Shown: piece by piece, positions 35,876 through 49,664 of the stretch | Position numbering within the stretch: the first letter of the stretch is position 1 | Layout: every line of letters starts with the position of its first letter | DNA from: Formicarius rufipectus | Taxonomy: Eukaryota > Chordata > Aves > Passeriformes > Formicariidae | Direction of reading: 5' to 3' | Assembly: GCA_013399695.1 (NCBI GenBank) | Contig: VXAU01002298.1 | Location: 1,101,808-1,165,807, forward strand | Length of the DNA: 64,000 nucleotides | The notes under the pieces: generated by a model | Database searches by the model: none | What the model was told of the DNA's origin: nothing | Seen by the model: only the letters and a program-made list of their open reading frames with translations | Translations under genes and position numbers: made by a program

Positions 35876-36052
35876 AGAACCATAGAATCACAGAATGACC
35901 TGGGTTGGAAGGGATCATAAAGCCCATCTAGTTCCAATCTCCCGACCATGGACAGGGACACCTTCCACAGACCAGGTTGCTTCAAGTCCCATCCAGCCTG
36001 GCCTTGAACATTTCCAGGGATGGGGCAGCCACAACATCTCTGAATAAAAAGC
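35876..36052 (-). mobile_element. CR1 LINE 3'-end fragment (minus sense)
   Basis: The left edge CATAGAATCACAGAATGACC is the reverse complement of the CR1 terminus. It is followed by GGTTGGAAGGGATCATAAAG, TAGTTCCAATCTCC, CATCCAGCCTGGCCTTGAAC and TCCAGGGATGGGGCAGCCAC. Confidence 0.94.
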
Positions 36053-36797
36053 TTCATTCTGGTGAATGGACCCCCTCAATTGGTCATAAGATCTTAGACT
36101 GTCAGATATTTTCTGTAATTATTGCAGAAGATTATGAGGGACATGAAGATTTTTTTTTTCTGATACTTCTTTTTTTTTTTTTTCCTTTTTTTTCCCTACA
36201 GTTCATGTTGCACAGAGCATTAATGGAGAGTAGTGCTTATTATCTCTTTTTTAATGAACATCCAGGATGTCCCAAAAGACTACTCTAATTAGAGCAATCT
36301 TAGCTCTTTCCAGTGAAGTGACTACTTAGGAAATGTTATTCCATTAAATAGAAGAAAAAATACTACACACAAGCCTGCTCAATACCAGCTGCCCCTACAT
36401 CATCTCCCCTCTGCAAAAAAAAAAACCCATAAGAAACCCCCAAACAACCAAAAACACCCATAAAAACAATTGTTGGGGAACAGAAAACACAACAGAGTTT
36501 CTGGCAAGAGCAAAAACACAGTGCAATATCAGGTTCCCCCCCACTGCCCAATTCAGACTTTGAGCTGTTTGACAGATCCTAGTGCTACATTGTGTCATGT
36601 TAAAGCTCATTTTTTGATAAAACAAAATCAACAAAATCCTATTTTTCTGGTTAATGCTTGTCATGATGGCCCCAAGAGAGCTTTAAATATTCATTTACTT
36701 TACCAGAGTTCAGAAATACTTAGGTCAAACCAATTAAGTTTTTAATTAAACATGCATGAGGAGAAGAATCTTGCAGGTTTGGTCTGGGTTTTGATGT

Positions 36798-36893
36798 TGT
36801 TTTTTTTTTGGGGGGGGTTTGGTTTTTTTTGAGGTTTTTTTTGTTTCTTTTTGGGTTTTTTTGTTTGTTTTTTGTTTGGTTGTTTTTTTTTAA
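36798..36893. repeat. T/G-rich low-complexity tract
   Basis: Nearly all bases are T or G, in irregular GTTTTTT and GGTTTTTT units. The reverse strand reads as A/C-rich sequence with an artefactual Lys/Asn/Pro frame. Confidence 0.9.
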
Positions 36894-39800
36894 GAGATCC
36901 AGCAATCAGCAGAGTTTGGCAGCCCTTGTGTTACAGCGAGTTAAAGCCTAAGAACATTTTTAACCTTTGCTTGTGAATTACATGACTCACAAAATTGAAG
37001 GTCTCAGAGCAGAACCTTGCAACTCAATTCCTTTTTCCCAATGTGCTGATTTACGTATTGACCATATTCCCCAGGCTCCTGTGGCAGAAATGCTGTCATT
37101 TCAAAAATAAGCAGCGCTTCATTTGTGGGCACTGTGCTTCTGTGGATTGCAAGGCCAATATGTGCAATTGTGTTAAAGCAGGAGCGTGTGCGGCAATTGA
37201 TCTGCACCAGCGCCCTCTGCCACCTGGATGAAAATACACGTTTTAAACAAACTGGTCTTAAAAAACTAGAGTGAGCCTGGCAAAGGATGCCTGAAGAGAG
37301 CTAAAAAAGAAAGACAGATAAAATAAACGGTTAGAGAGTCTCCTCTTTGTATTGTCTTGAGAGGGTACTTAGACACTTGGTGGATGTTGATTTAAAAAAG
37401 AATTCTTCAGTCTACTTATTGCTTTGGCTTCCCCAAAACACCCAAAACCCCATAACAGAGGGACAGCAAGATACAGAAAACATTGCTGTTAGCAGGTTGA
37501 GTCTGAAATCCATTTTTTTGCGCTTGATGTTGGGAAACTTATTTGGAATCTTCACAAACATGATCTCATGTAGGGCTGCTAATGTATTTTGTTAGAGAAT
37601 GAAAAATCCCACTAAAAATGCAAAACTATTTTTAGTTTGGCTGAAAAACAAATCATGTACAACAAAAAACAACCATCTACAAAGTGAAGACAGGAGTATT
37701 TTATGAAGACACATTAGTCTTAGGTGAACCTCAGGTGAAATTGCTTTTCTGTAGAGCAAAACTATAGGAAAGCAATAAAGGGAAAATTCAGTGTCTTTTC
37801 AAAGAATAAAAATGTCTGCCTTTAAAGATTTTCTAAACTCCTTAGGTGTAGGTACCTAGCAGCACCTCTTCATTGGCTTGTGGTGTAATATAAAATAATG
37901 AAAACATGTTGCTGCAGAGGCAGAAGTGAGTCCTCAGAAGTGGGAATTAGCAGCAGAGTCAATATTCTCCCAAGACAAACTAAGAAGGTATCCAGGAGAG
38001 TCTGTGAGCTTCCATCAGTGCAAACTAGAAAATGGATTGATTTGCTCTGAGTCTAAGATTAAACAAGCAGCAACTGTCCCTGTCTAATTTATAGGTTACC
38101 AGTTACAGTGTCACACTTGGCTGCTTCTCCTGAAGTGGAATCCTTCTCCCAAGATTCACCCTCATCCCTATCAAGGATAAATGTGAAATAAAAAAAAATT
38201 AGGTGGGAGCCAAGCTATATTTCTCATTTCAAACTTTGATACGTGAAAAATAACATGTTTTGACTTAGTGCTTGGGTTTAAAATTTACCCTTTCAGCTCT
38301 GTTTAAGGAAAAAAAAAAAAAAAAAGAAAGCCTGTTTGCTTGTTAAAGATTTAGATGCCTGTTATTCACCATTCTTTATCCCTTTAAATAGGGACCCACT
38401 GAGATCTTTCTTAAGTTGGCAAAAACACTGGAAAATGGGAAACCCAAAGGATTTTTAATTCTAAACAGAGAAATAAATGTTTTAATATATTTTTCTTTTT
38501 AATCTGATAGCAGGTAGAAACTTGTTTTAGTGAACAAATCAACAGAATTAACTTTCAAAATGCTGTTCCAAAGCTATTTGAGTGTCACCCCCTCCCAACC
38601 ACGACCCTCACCACCAGATCCCAGGGCTGAGCTACATGGGAAAGAACACAAAGAAGAGAAATTTATTTTTGCCTAGGAAAACCAGGGGAGTTATCTGCTT
38701 TCCAAGGGAAGAGCTGGGCTCAGCATTTCTTCATGGAGATGCTCAGCAGCTTTCCCTTTCCACCGCTTCTGGGTCATGTTTCCAACACACCCAGTTTTCC
38801 CTTTGCATTGTGGTGGGGTTGAAGGCACCAAACCCAGGCAGATAAGTGCCTCTAAGAGGATAATGGTATTGTAAGGAGGGTGCTCTGAGCATTTCTGCCC
38901 ACCTCCCTCAAAGAGCACCTTCCTGCCATACTCAGCAGTTTTCCAGTGCTTTGTAAGCTCCTGCTCCCACTGGTCCCTGACAGCCCTGAAGAAAGGTGGG
39001 AACTCAGTGAGAAGAGGAACAGCACCAGAGCAGAGGGGTTTGGACAGCATCCCCCATCCCAGTCTGGTTCCCAGCCTTTGCCTTCATAGCAAGTGTTCAA
39101 GGCCAGGTCCTGTTTGAAAGGACATCAGCCCCAAATGATAAACCAAATGTGAATTATAGGTGGACTTAGAAAACCCCTGAAGAAATATCAGGATCCTCTT
39201 TCTTTGTCAAACGATCGATTCCATAAAGACCTTTCTACCAAAAACACAGGGAACACATGGACTTCTAGAACTGCCTAGGGGCACCTTTTAAAGCCATTAT
39301 TTGGACTTGTGTGCTTAAATCCCTTTATGGCATAGACGTTGGCCTCTAAGTCACTGGGACTCTTTGGGAAGGGACTCTCAATTAGAAAGCACATCTTCAA
39401 AATTGATAAAGCAAAAGCAGAGTTTTATTTTCTTTTCTGCCTACATAAATCCTTTAGCAAATGCATCTGACAGTACCTGCCAAGGGTGGTCTGTTAGCAT
39501 GTCAGCTGAGGATGAACAAACAAGGGGGAGGAATTGTTGGAGTCTGGAGGGCTCCTGTAGCCACTCAGAGATCACAAAAACAACACGGCAGGACTGACCC
39601 ACAGATTCTTCTGAGCCCACTCAGGGCTCAAAGTAAAAAAGGCATGAGTCTGAACAGGAATGCAAGAAGGATTTAAAACCTACTTACAGTGCTCCCAGCC
39701 TGTCCTGAAGATATTGTTGAGACTCCTGATATAAATCAAAGTCCCCAAGGAGAACTCTGGTCATCCTGGTTCTCACACTGTGCCCTGTGAGACTCCAGTT

Positions 39801-42504
39801 GGTGACCTGCTGCTGCCGTGCCAAATTGTCACTGCTACAGGACAATTCTGAGAAAGCAAAACCCCCCCAGCAGGGAAACACAACTGTGTTGGTTGCCATC
39901 AGTGGTCCCCACATGCGAGCAAGTGCTTCTGCAATAGGAACCAGTCTGAAGGTCAGAAAAAGTCTGAGAGTAAAGTTGTCTGATATGCATAGAAATTCCC
40001 AGCTCAGTGTTAGACCAAACCAATACTCTTGTTATCCACTGCCACATGGCAGCCTCATGACACAAACCCAGGAGTTTAATATTCTATTCACAACATGAAA
40101 AGCAGAAGCTTTGTTTTTGCACTTGGCACAATAAGTTGACAGAAGAAAGAGACTACTCTGTTTTATAACTGCAGACTTCCCACTGACCCATAATAGGCCT
40201 TCACAGAGTATCAGTGCCTGTATTCCTGGACACAGAATGGGAGGGGGAAAAGCAGATTTTGAGTTGTCAATGTAGATTTACTTTCAGATGGTTAAATCTC
40301 TGAGCTTTCTTTGCAAGAAAGGTGTTGCTAGTTGTCACAGCAGGTCGTGTTGTGTAGCCAAGCCTGGCAATGCAATTAGTGCTAACCTGGAGGTGAAAGG
40401 CACACCGGGATGCTCCTGGCATTAATGGATATCACCACTCACCATTTGTGGTCTGGCAGTTAAACATGCTCCTTCCCATGCTGTGTCAGGCATGTAACCA
40501 TCCATTCTTAGCTCTCTGCAGAGTCTTTGCTGCCAGAAAAACTACATGATGACAAGCACCTGACGTAGGCTGGAAGAGATGAGTTGTTGTTGTTGAATAT
40601 CTCTTAATAAATGTCTGTAGAGTAGGTGAGCAAAGGTTGGCTTTCTGTAAGAAGTACTGTATAGAGGGAGGTGTGCAGCCAGAAAATTCCAACTGTGACA
40701 TTAAAACTTGGACTCACAAAGCTGAATTCTTCCTGGAGTTTGCCTGGGTGTCTAGACAAGCGGGTAAAAGACTTGTTATAATGAATGATTTGTGATAGAT
40801 AAGTGGCAGATGGTGACTGGATGCGAGAGATATGGTGTGATGCTCGAGGGATTGATTAGGAGGAGCTGTGACTTGGACGCTGGGGGTGCTGGACATCTGG
40901 AGCGTGGGGTGCACATGCTGTTTCTTCCTGAAAACACAGTGTTGTGCCTATAATGAGGCAGAAACATGCACATGTATATACATACCTGCACACCAATGTA
41001 CATGCACAGAAGTATACATGCACACAATGCTAAATAAAAAGTGGTCAAGACCAAAGAAAGGTCACAATGCTGAGCAGTCAGAGCTGGCTTTCATCCTCAT
41101 GGACTGTCACTAATCCTTCACAGCAAGTTTGTCTTGGAGAGTCATGAACTAAGCCATTAAATCAGTTATGTGGACCTCCATGTTCCAATGCTTCATCTGA
41201 TTTCCCTGGCCCTCTGATTTAGCATCATAGAAGTGCCTTCAGGATTCCTTTCTTCACGGTCTGTTTAAATGTGGGAACATTTAATAGTAATAAAATAAAA
41301 ACAAATGAAAAACCCCAACAGTTTTCAGTGCTATGCCTCCCAGACAAGACTATCATATTTCACTATTCATAACAGTCTTTGAGTCACTATCCATAACAGA
41401 GTTTTGAGTGATAAAAGTGGAGAAGATCAAGGGACAGAGGAGTGGGCTTCTGCCACCTCCAAAGGAAAAAAAAAATCCCCAAACAGTGCTAGAATAGTGA
41501 AACATCTATTACAGGATGTGCAGTAACTGTGGAAAATATGAATCCATGAGCAGCTTTATGAGGGGTGACTCAGACATTGGTCATCCCCAGAAAAGTGGTC
41601 AAAACAGTGAGGAATACAGTGACAGGAAAGCACCTGCATTGCAGAGCTGAGGTGACTCACTGGGCGAGTTTCATCTCCAGCCTCTGAGAATTCTGTCCTG
41701 TCATGCAAGTCCACCCCCAAGAGCATCCCCAAACCATCCAGTCAGTCCTTCCCCAGCAGCCGCAGGCCTGGGAGGCAGGGGCTCACACTCAGGAACTTCC
41801 CCTCTCCTTCCCAGAGGTGAAATGTGGGGGGAAGAGAGGATGGCCTTCAATGCAGTGTTGATTCAGGATGAAAATTTGTTTTGGTTTCAAACCCATTTAA
41901 AAATCCAGATGAGTTTCACCGAACACCACATGCAAGCATGGTTAGGATGATGCTGACAGCAGAGACTGCAGACGCTGCCCAAGGAAAGGTGAGTGATCAA
42001 ATTAGGTCCAAAATGAATGGAAAAGGAGGGGTATAATTTCCTAAAAAGACCAAGTATTGTCCTTTCTCCAGTTCCTTTGTTTTCCTGTCCTCTTCTTTAA
42101 AAGCTAGAAATGTGCTGCTGAAAGGAAAAGGCCTGAGTCCAGTTCAAAGTCTATTCCCACACTTCTTTTCACCTATAGCAGTTTGGTCCCCAAACCTCAA
42201 AACACCCCATCCTCACACTCACTTGACACTCCACGCTTCGCTGACAACCAGGATGGGCTGGTTCATGCAACCTGCAGTCATTCCCCTGTGCCTGGGCATC
42301 TCAAATCGTTCTCCATCCCACAGATCCACACCACCACCCTCTTCTTCTAAGCCCTCCACCCCTTTCACAGTCAACAGAAGAACTCTGTGTGGTCTGCCTG
42401 TAGTCTCCTCCTCCTTCATGCCTCACCAGGGTGACCTTCAGAGAGGACAGGAGTCAGATGGCTTCCAAGGATTGCAGAAATGCTTGCTTTGATGTTTGGG
42501 GTTT

Positions 42505-42563
42505 TTTGTGTGGTTGGTTCGTTGGTCGGTTGTTTTTTTTTGTTTTGTTTTGTTTTGTTTTTT
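42505..42563. repeat. T/G-rich low-complexity tract with (TTTTG)n
   Basis: GGTTGGTTCGTTGGTCGGTT is followed by poly-T and four to five TTTTG units. Confidence 0.88.
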
Positions 42564-44127
42564 CCCTGACAACATACTATTGGGATCAGAAAGAATTGTA
42601 TAAAAAAACAAAGCATCAGAGCTGGCATTTCTCCAGCTGGCCACAGAGATCCATTTGGAATAAAACCCATTTATTTTGTATCAGGGAAGCAGGAAACCGA
42701 TACAAGCAGCGTGTCTTTGTATGTGCACTGCCTTGGTGCCAAGGCAGCAAGGTACAGACACAAATGACACTGGTGTAACTGAGGGTTTCATCACCAGCAT
42801 CTGATCCAGGCACGTGTCCCACCACACCAGCCCTCCATCATCCTCCCACACACCAAAAGCTCCTTGAAATATCAGGGTCCCCAAGGCATGTTTGCTGCTT
42901 CAGTGACCCCACAAGAACCTTCATCCCCTGTTATGAAACCCTCATCCTCCATGAAGCTCAAGGTCTCACCCTTGTGTAAGATGTCAGTCTCTAGGCAGCT
43001 TCCAAATGATGCAGACTCAGAAAGCACCTTATTCCCCAAGCACTCGAGTTGCTGTTAAACTATTTTCCTCCTATGTCATCACTTCTTGATTTCTTTGCTA
43101 GGTTTGAAACATATTTTTCCCAACTCTCAAGGCTGTACTTCTCCAACATGCTCAGTGGGGTGTTCATAGATTTGGGGCTCTCTTTTGACCCAGTGCCCCT
43201 ATTTTTGAGGGGTCTCTTATTGACTCATCTCTACTGTTCCATCACACCCAATACCCAGCACCGGTTTGTGCAGCATGATCATGTAAACAAGCCTAACTCA
43301 GTACCAACATCTTGCAAAGCCAGTGTAAAGCTCAGTTAGTGTAAAACCCACAGGCTGGGATTTGTCAGAGCAAAATTGGTTTTACTTGGAGCTACGACAA
43401 CTGCAGAAACCATGGCAGGGAAGGACAGTGGGAAAGATGAGTACTTTTAGCTATAGGACTACAAAGAGCCATGGTGGAGGTTCCTCTCACTAATCTTTAA
43501 TAAATTTAATATTTAAAATTTTTTACTTATTTGCTAAAAAGTCTGAGCCTGTCAAAACTAGTGGAAATCTGTCCAGTGAATTCAATAGACTCTAGATGGA
43601 GGTTTCTGGGTACATGAACCCGCTGGTCCCTGCAGGAATGCACAAGGGTGCATTGCAGGAAATGCAATCTGATTTTGGGAGCTCCTCTGTCACATGTGGT
43701 GTAATGCAGCCGATCTGGCCCTCCAGAAAAATGAGTGTTTTGCTGAAAAGCATCACAGCTGAATTGAAGAGGGTGGAGGTAATTACACAGGTGGCACATC
43801 TCAGCCTGTATCTGCTCTTCAGTGTGACATGTGAGACAATATGATTGAAATAAAACACTGGAGTGCTTGTTTTAACTTTTTGCAATTATTTATGTCTTCT
43901 ATATGCACATTCCTTGGATAAATACAGTGAAATCTCATGATGGAAAGCAGGAGCAGTTGGCAGAGGAAGGAGCAGCTTCCAGGCTGGAAGACCCTCATAT
44001 GTTGATTAGAGCAGGAGCTGCCTGATGTGACTGTGCCCTGCTGACCTGTTTAATTCATGGACTCATTATCAGCAACCCACCCAGGAGCCACATAATATCT
44101 GTGGGAATATTTTCCCTTGATATCCAG

Positions 44128-44221
44128 AATTATCATTTTGGATGTGAGAAAATGATAATTAAAACCTACCTTTGGTAGAGAATTAAAAATTCTCTACCAA
44201 ATTAAATTAAAACCTACCTTT
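44128..44221. repeat. two adjacent perfect hairpins with flanking direct repeats
   Basis: Hairpin 1 has 12-bp arms, AATTATCATTTT at 44,128-44,139 and its exact complement at 44,149-44,160, with a 9-nt loop. Hairpin 2 has 14-bp arms, TTTGGTAGAGAATT at 44,171-44,184 and its complement at 44,188-44,201, with a 3-nt loop. A 17-bp direct repeat AATTAAAACCTACCTTT at 44,157-44,173 and 44,205-44,221 brackets hairpin 2. No transposon terminal motif was identified. Confidence 0.92.
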
Positions 44222-47200
44222 TTTTCCTATTGCTCTGACATGTCTCTCTTTTTTACGTACAGCTGGATGTCTGCAGCTGGCTGTGGAAGGATGAGAACTG
44301 AATTTGCAAATATTACAGAGTGTTTCCACTTAACAATGTTTTTAAAAAGGGAAATATTTCATATAGGCCGAGTTCCAGGTAAGAATGGCTCCTACTTAGG
44401 AGGATAGGCTTGGCTGGATGGCACCACTGTTGGCTGTGAGAGCAGCGATGCTTTGGGCTACAAAGGCCACATGAACCCATCATACCTGAGATGTGTCCTC
44501 TGCACCAGAAATTACCTGCAAGGTAAAGGGAAGGCTCAGGCCACCCAAAAGAAGGTTTGGTGACCAAATATTTAAAGAGGAAAGTAAAGCATGGGGGTCA
44601 GCCCAGTCCCTGGTTGAAACGTTTTGTTCTGAACTCATCAAAGGAGAAATGAAAAATAGGGGCAAAATCAAAACATATTGCAGAATATGTTGCTTGCAAT
44701 CTAAAAAAAAAAACAAAAAACAAACAAACAAGCAAAAAAAAAACAAAAAACAAACAAACAAGCAAAAAAAAAACAAAAAACAAACAAACAAACAAAAAAC
44801 ACAAACAAAAAACCACACAAAATAATATCCATGGAAAGTTCTAACACTTTTACCATCATGGTTTATATCTGATGGAGGCAAATCCATCAAGCAGTGAGCA
44901 AGCTGACCACAAAGAGCACAGAGGTGCCAGTGCCAAGGCCAATAGCAGGCATGTGTGTTTCTTTCCAAAAGGACAACTGAGACAAAGCATTTGGTACCTG
45001 CCCCTGAGCAGAGCATAGGCCAGGCAGTTGCATGCAGAGGACTTGCCATCATCATGTAGTTATTTATGATTGTAAACTCACTTTTATCTTGTGGCAGCAT
45101 CAGCCAGATCTGTACGCCAGAAATGGGGTCATTACACCTCAGCAATATGTCCCCTTTCACCTTCTGCTGGATGATTCATGCAGTTTTTAACCAAATCAGA
45201 GAAACTGACTTCCACTAAGCAAGCTCAAATAAAGGCAGTGAAGATCATTTAAGTGCTTAGGAGCTTCTGTGAAGGTAGTGTCCCACATTCAAGCCTGGCT
45301 GATGTGGTCCCAAACAGACCCTGAGCTGCCACACAGAAACAGCATGGAAAGAGGCATGAGGCCAGTCAAGGCTGGTTGGAAAGCAAAAGACTTGATTTTA
45401 GGGAAATTCAGAGGAGTGGATGGGAGTTGCTTTTGTCCTGGCTTGTCAAGCCATCACAATATACCTATCATGCTTCTCTCCTGCTCTCCATATTTTTTGA
45501 ACTCTCTCCTTTGTCCAAAGAAGTTTCATTAAAACTGTATTATTTAAAATTATTTCTTTTACCATCATCCCTTGACAAAAATCTCACTTTGGTGAAAAAA
45601 TCTCACTTTATTAATATATATCAATTGGCAAGTCCTTTTCTTTTGCTTATAATTTCTGCTCAGGTTGGTGGCTGAGCCATCTCAGGACTGACCAGAGGAG
45701 ACCTGGCTGCAGAAGACGGTGAATTTGCATCTTCAAATATTGCTCTATATTAAGAGCAATGTAATAAGCATATACTGGATGATTTTTTGCATAATTGTAG
45801 GCTGGATGGTAGTCATGGGAAGAACTCTGTTCAGAACAGGAGGAAAACTTGATTGTTTGTTGATGGGCTCAGGATCAGCCCTTGAATGTCCTTGCAGCCT
45901 TCCAAGAAGTGATGGTCTTCATGACCAGTGCTGTTTGCAGAGCAGGGAAAATGCACAAGCAGTGTTGATGCAGGTGTTTCTCTTTTAGAAACATCACATC
46001 ATACCACTGAAATCCCAAGCACCATTGTTTTGACTCTGCTGGGCTAAATTCAGCTTCACATTTGGAGGTTCAGTCACTCTGAAGTGAGGAGCAGCATGAC
46101 CACAGACATATTTTAGTCTGCCTTTCAGCACTATGAAATTCATTAAACTATTGAACACGGAGGGTTTACACCTCTAATGTATAATGAGATAACTTGTGGA
46201 AAGATCTAAAAAGCCTCAAAGGATAAAACTAGTCATTACTGGATTAACCTATGATTATTTTGAATTAATTTTTTCTTAAAGGATGCACAAAGTAAGCTTA
46301 GGGTTCAGTCTGTTCTTCCACGCCGGGAAATAGAAAAGACAAAATTAAAGATGGGAAATTCTACTTCAAAATCCATGGTGATGATGAGGTGATGAACCCA
46401 GAGTACCCATTGCCCTCAATAGACATCTCCGTTATGAATCCTAAGGAAGACATTTCTGCAGCAGTTTAGCAGGAGGAGGCAGAGTGTGGGATCCTGACAC
46501 CACACTCACACACCCAGCTGCTGCTGACTGAACCTGCACAGCTCAGGGTGTTCGGACCACATGCTCCACATCCAAAATGAGAATTTCCCCTTCCACCCAG
46601 GAGGTGGCACTAAGGCATTCATAGAAAAAGCATCACTTCAGCCTTACCAAAAACCTGTTTTCCCTGAAGTTGTATATTGAAGAGAAAACCTGCAAACTTT
46701 ACATTCTCTGTGTTTCTTTTGATGGGACCAGCTGAGTCCAAAGAGGAAACACATTTCTGACTGCTCTGTGGATGTTACCAACTTGGCCTTGAAGTCCTTC
46801 TCATGGCTTCAGTGAGTTTCCCACCGCAGAACTGGTGGATCACGGTAGTCTCCATCCAGGACTGTTCCTCTCTTGTGGACATAAGGCAGCACCAAATGCT
46901 TTGAAGAAATAAATCTAAGGACAACTACAGCAATAACGAGGCAATAAGGTCCTGGAAAGCATCTCCTAATCTTCACCAGATGCATTCTGACTCATGCCCA
47001 GCTTGTTTCTCTCTATTGTTTTGGACTTTGTTACTAGTGTAAATACTGGTGCATCCCTTCTTGAGTCCTGTTGATCTTGTGGCTGGTATCATCTGCTGAT
47101 GTGAACCCAGGCTGTGCAGAAAAAGAGCTGAAAACAAACGGTGTTGAGGTAATGCCAGTTTAACTAGAGCTTCTCACCTCTTTTTGACCCCGGTGCTCTC

Positions 47201-49484
47201 GATGTGTCACTCACATGAATAGGATCCATCCATGGAAGCACCAGGGAAATAGAGAAGCTGAACTTCTTTCATCTGGATATATTTGCATGCAGCCTGAATG
47301 TCCCCTGTTTCAAGGCAGAGGTGACTCCCTGGGGCAGTGTGAGAGCCCTTTTGTGTGTTTGAGCTGCCATGGGACGGTCACCATTTCCATTAGCCCGGAG
47401 TTGGGAGGGGGGAAAAAAGCATTAACACCAATCACTGCCATGACAGACAGACCCATATTGAGAAGAGGCAACGAGGGCTGGAGAAACAAAGGAAGAAAAT
47501 AAATGTAATTCTGGGAGGAGAAATGGCAGGAGATGAGTGTACAACAGGCTGGATCCTATTCAGGGGCTGAAATGTGTGAGCACAGGTGTGAAAGTCATGT
47601 CTCTAAGCCTGGTCTCCAAAGTTGGGAAGTGCCTAAACAATCCTTGCTGCCAGAAAATCCAGGAAGGACATTTACCTTCAGCAGCAGCTTCCTTCCTTCT
47701 CCCTGGCACACAGTTAAGGACCACTTTAGCAAACCCAGCATCCATCTGTCTGGCTGATTATCCTCATTAGTGGATTTGACGGTGTGTAGCACAACCGCAT
47801 ATTCTGATTCAGACATTTGTTTCCACCGTGGTTTCCCATTTTGATCAGCGTTTAGCAACATGTTTTTCCTCGTGGTTATTACCCTCTATATGTGCTCTGA
47901 GTTTTTGCCTAGACACAGGTGCTGTCAGTGGAACAAAATGATATAGTGGAGCAGTGTGGGGATCAGCTTGAGGAGCCTGTCTGCAGCATGAGGATGCAGG
48001 ATAATGATGCTTTTTCGTAAGAGAAAACTGTCAGTAAGGTCATGGGGTTAATTTTAAGTTGTGCAAAAGTGTATCTTCCCATTAAGGTCATCTTAGTCTT
48101 ATGGTCTCAATCCCCAAAGAAGTCAGTCTGTCTCCTCAGAAGTCTCTGATGTAAGCAAGTATTTTTTCCCTCTACTTTAAGTTAAAGGTAGTGTTGTTGT
48201 TTCTGTCCCCCAGAATTGGCACTAGCCCACTACACTTAGCTACAGTGGAAACACTCTATGTCACACAAATGCTGCATGGGCTGTGGTCAGCAGTGCCCCA
48301 AGGCAGATCAGCTTTGCAGAAATACTGGACCCTTCTACTTCCCCATATCATCTTCTTGGACTTGAGCCTTGCCAGATGTCATTTTGCTAAATTTCTGGTA
48401 TTTCTCTTCCCTTCGGGAGACACAACCATGCAGCTGACTTTCCTAAGGTTCTGCAACAAAGGAATGGTAAAATTTGCCATGGGTGAGGGGCTGAAACACC
48501 TGTGGAGTATAAGGAAGCAGGAGAGGTGATTCCCTTAGAGGATAAACTTGGGCCAGAACCAGCATGCAGCTGTGTCTACATAGTCCCTGTCACCAGCAGG
48601 TCTAGGGATGCTTGATAATACTGTAAAATATGTTATTTGTTGTCTTTAATGTTGATATTTTTGCCCTTAAAAATGTTTTATTTATCCCTCATGTCCATGA
48701 AAAGGACTACCTTTCAGGAGTTAGAAGGAGGTTTCTCTGTGCCAGATACTCCAGGATAATTTTGGCATCGATTTAGCAGACCCAGAGTTAGATCACTGAA
48801 GTCCCAGCAAAAGGGCTCTCTGCTCTTGCCGGGTCTGGGATCAGCGGCTCTCCATTGCCATCTTCAGGCTGGGAGCAGCCTTGTTCCTTCCAGAAACCCC
48901 AGAAAATTCCAAAACTGCCACGGCAAATTCAATTCCAGCTTACCCAGCATTAGCTGAAATTGGTGTCCAAACCCTGGGAAAAGGTGTTAAATACAAACGA
49001 GGGGAAGGAGTTCTGCAAGGCTGGTACTCAACTGCCCTGGATAACGTGGGTATTTTCCACCCACTGAGTGCACAAGGATTTAGAGAGTAAATTAACACAA
49101 ACAATGCTGTCTAACGCACATTGTTTCTTGCTGAGAGATGAAGTTTATCATCAAGTTTTCTGTAAAGTACATAAATTGAAACTGCTGGAGTGAATTTTGC
49201 TCTGTAGCCCACACCGTTCCCCCCTCAAAAAAGTCTTTTTCTGACAATGATAAAAGGTGAGGCTCTTGGGAAATTTTAATGATAATCTGCACTTTAAAAG
49301 GTCTTTGCCATACATTTCACATCTGACAAACACGGTTTGGAAGAGACGAAGTTTTGAGGCTTTCAGGGTGTCCTCTCAACAATATCACAGGCAGCCTGGA
49401 GGACCAAAGAGCTGTAATCACAGAACGAAATAAGTAACACATACTAAGAGAAATCAGAAAACTACTGAATAATATAGGTGTCCT
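44222..49484. other. intergenic, one minisatellite, no gene supported
   Basis: 5.3 kb with open frames up to 226 codons, the longest of which passes through the A-rich minisatellite at 44.7 kb and is not a credible protein. I recognise no gene. Confidence 0.6.
44701..44815. repeat. 30-bp A-rich minisatellite, three copies plus partial
   Basis: Copies at 44,701-44,730, 44,731-44,760 and 44,761-44,790 have the form AGC, A-run, CAAAAAA, CAAACAAACA. The second and third are identical, and an irregular partial copy follows. This produces the repetitive Lys/Asn/Gln and Phe/Cys/Leu frames on the two strands. Confidence 0.95.
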
Positions 49485-49664
49485 GGTTCAACAGGGCCAG
49501 CCTAGATGAGGCTGCACAGACCCAGCCTTATCCCCCAGTGAACATCTTCATGTCATTCCCATCCCCCTTCTGTATCCAGACAGTGTTTGGCCACCCTCAT
49601 GGTGAAAAATATCTTCCTCCTAATTAGATCTGGTTGGAAAACCATTTTCTAGGAACCCAGAAAA
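49485..49664 (-). mobile_element. probable internal CR1 piece (minus sense)
   Basis: GGCCACCCTCATGGTGAAAA and TATCTTCCTCCTAATTAGAT are minus-sense CR1 phrases. The 5' part of this interval is too worn to place. Confidence 0.55.

Larger units (their letters stand above)
36053..44127. other. long intergenic stretch with low-complexity tracts
   Basis: 8 kb without a supportable gene. It contains poly-T and pyrimidine tracts (36,150-36,195), T/G-rich tracts (36,798-36,893 and 42,505-42,563) and a short ACATGCA-rich patch near 40.96-41.03 kb. No repeat family was identified in the rest. Confidence 0.6.

Noticed and set aside
36148..36285. Strong pyrimidine tract with CTACAG acceptor followed by a short open frame
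   Set aside because: No matching upstream or downstream exon on the plus strand; it is probably a low-complexity T tract.
44480..45160. Minus-strand frame of 226 codons with Phe/Cys/Leu repeats
   Set aside because: Its middle is the reverse complement of a 30-bp A-rich minisatellite; the flanks show no protein character.
46321..46440. Short retroviral-matrix-like start (MGNS) in the plus strand
   Set aside because: The frame stops after about a dozen codons, and no LTR or other retroviral sequence lies beside it.
48881..49090. 69-codon plus-strand frame beginning MFLPETPENS
   Set aside because: It has a fairly protein-like composition and a CAG just upstream, but no partner exon, no clear donor at its end and no recognised family.
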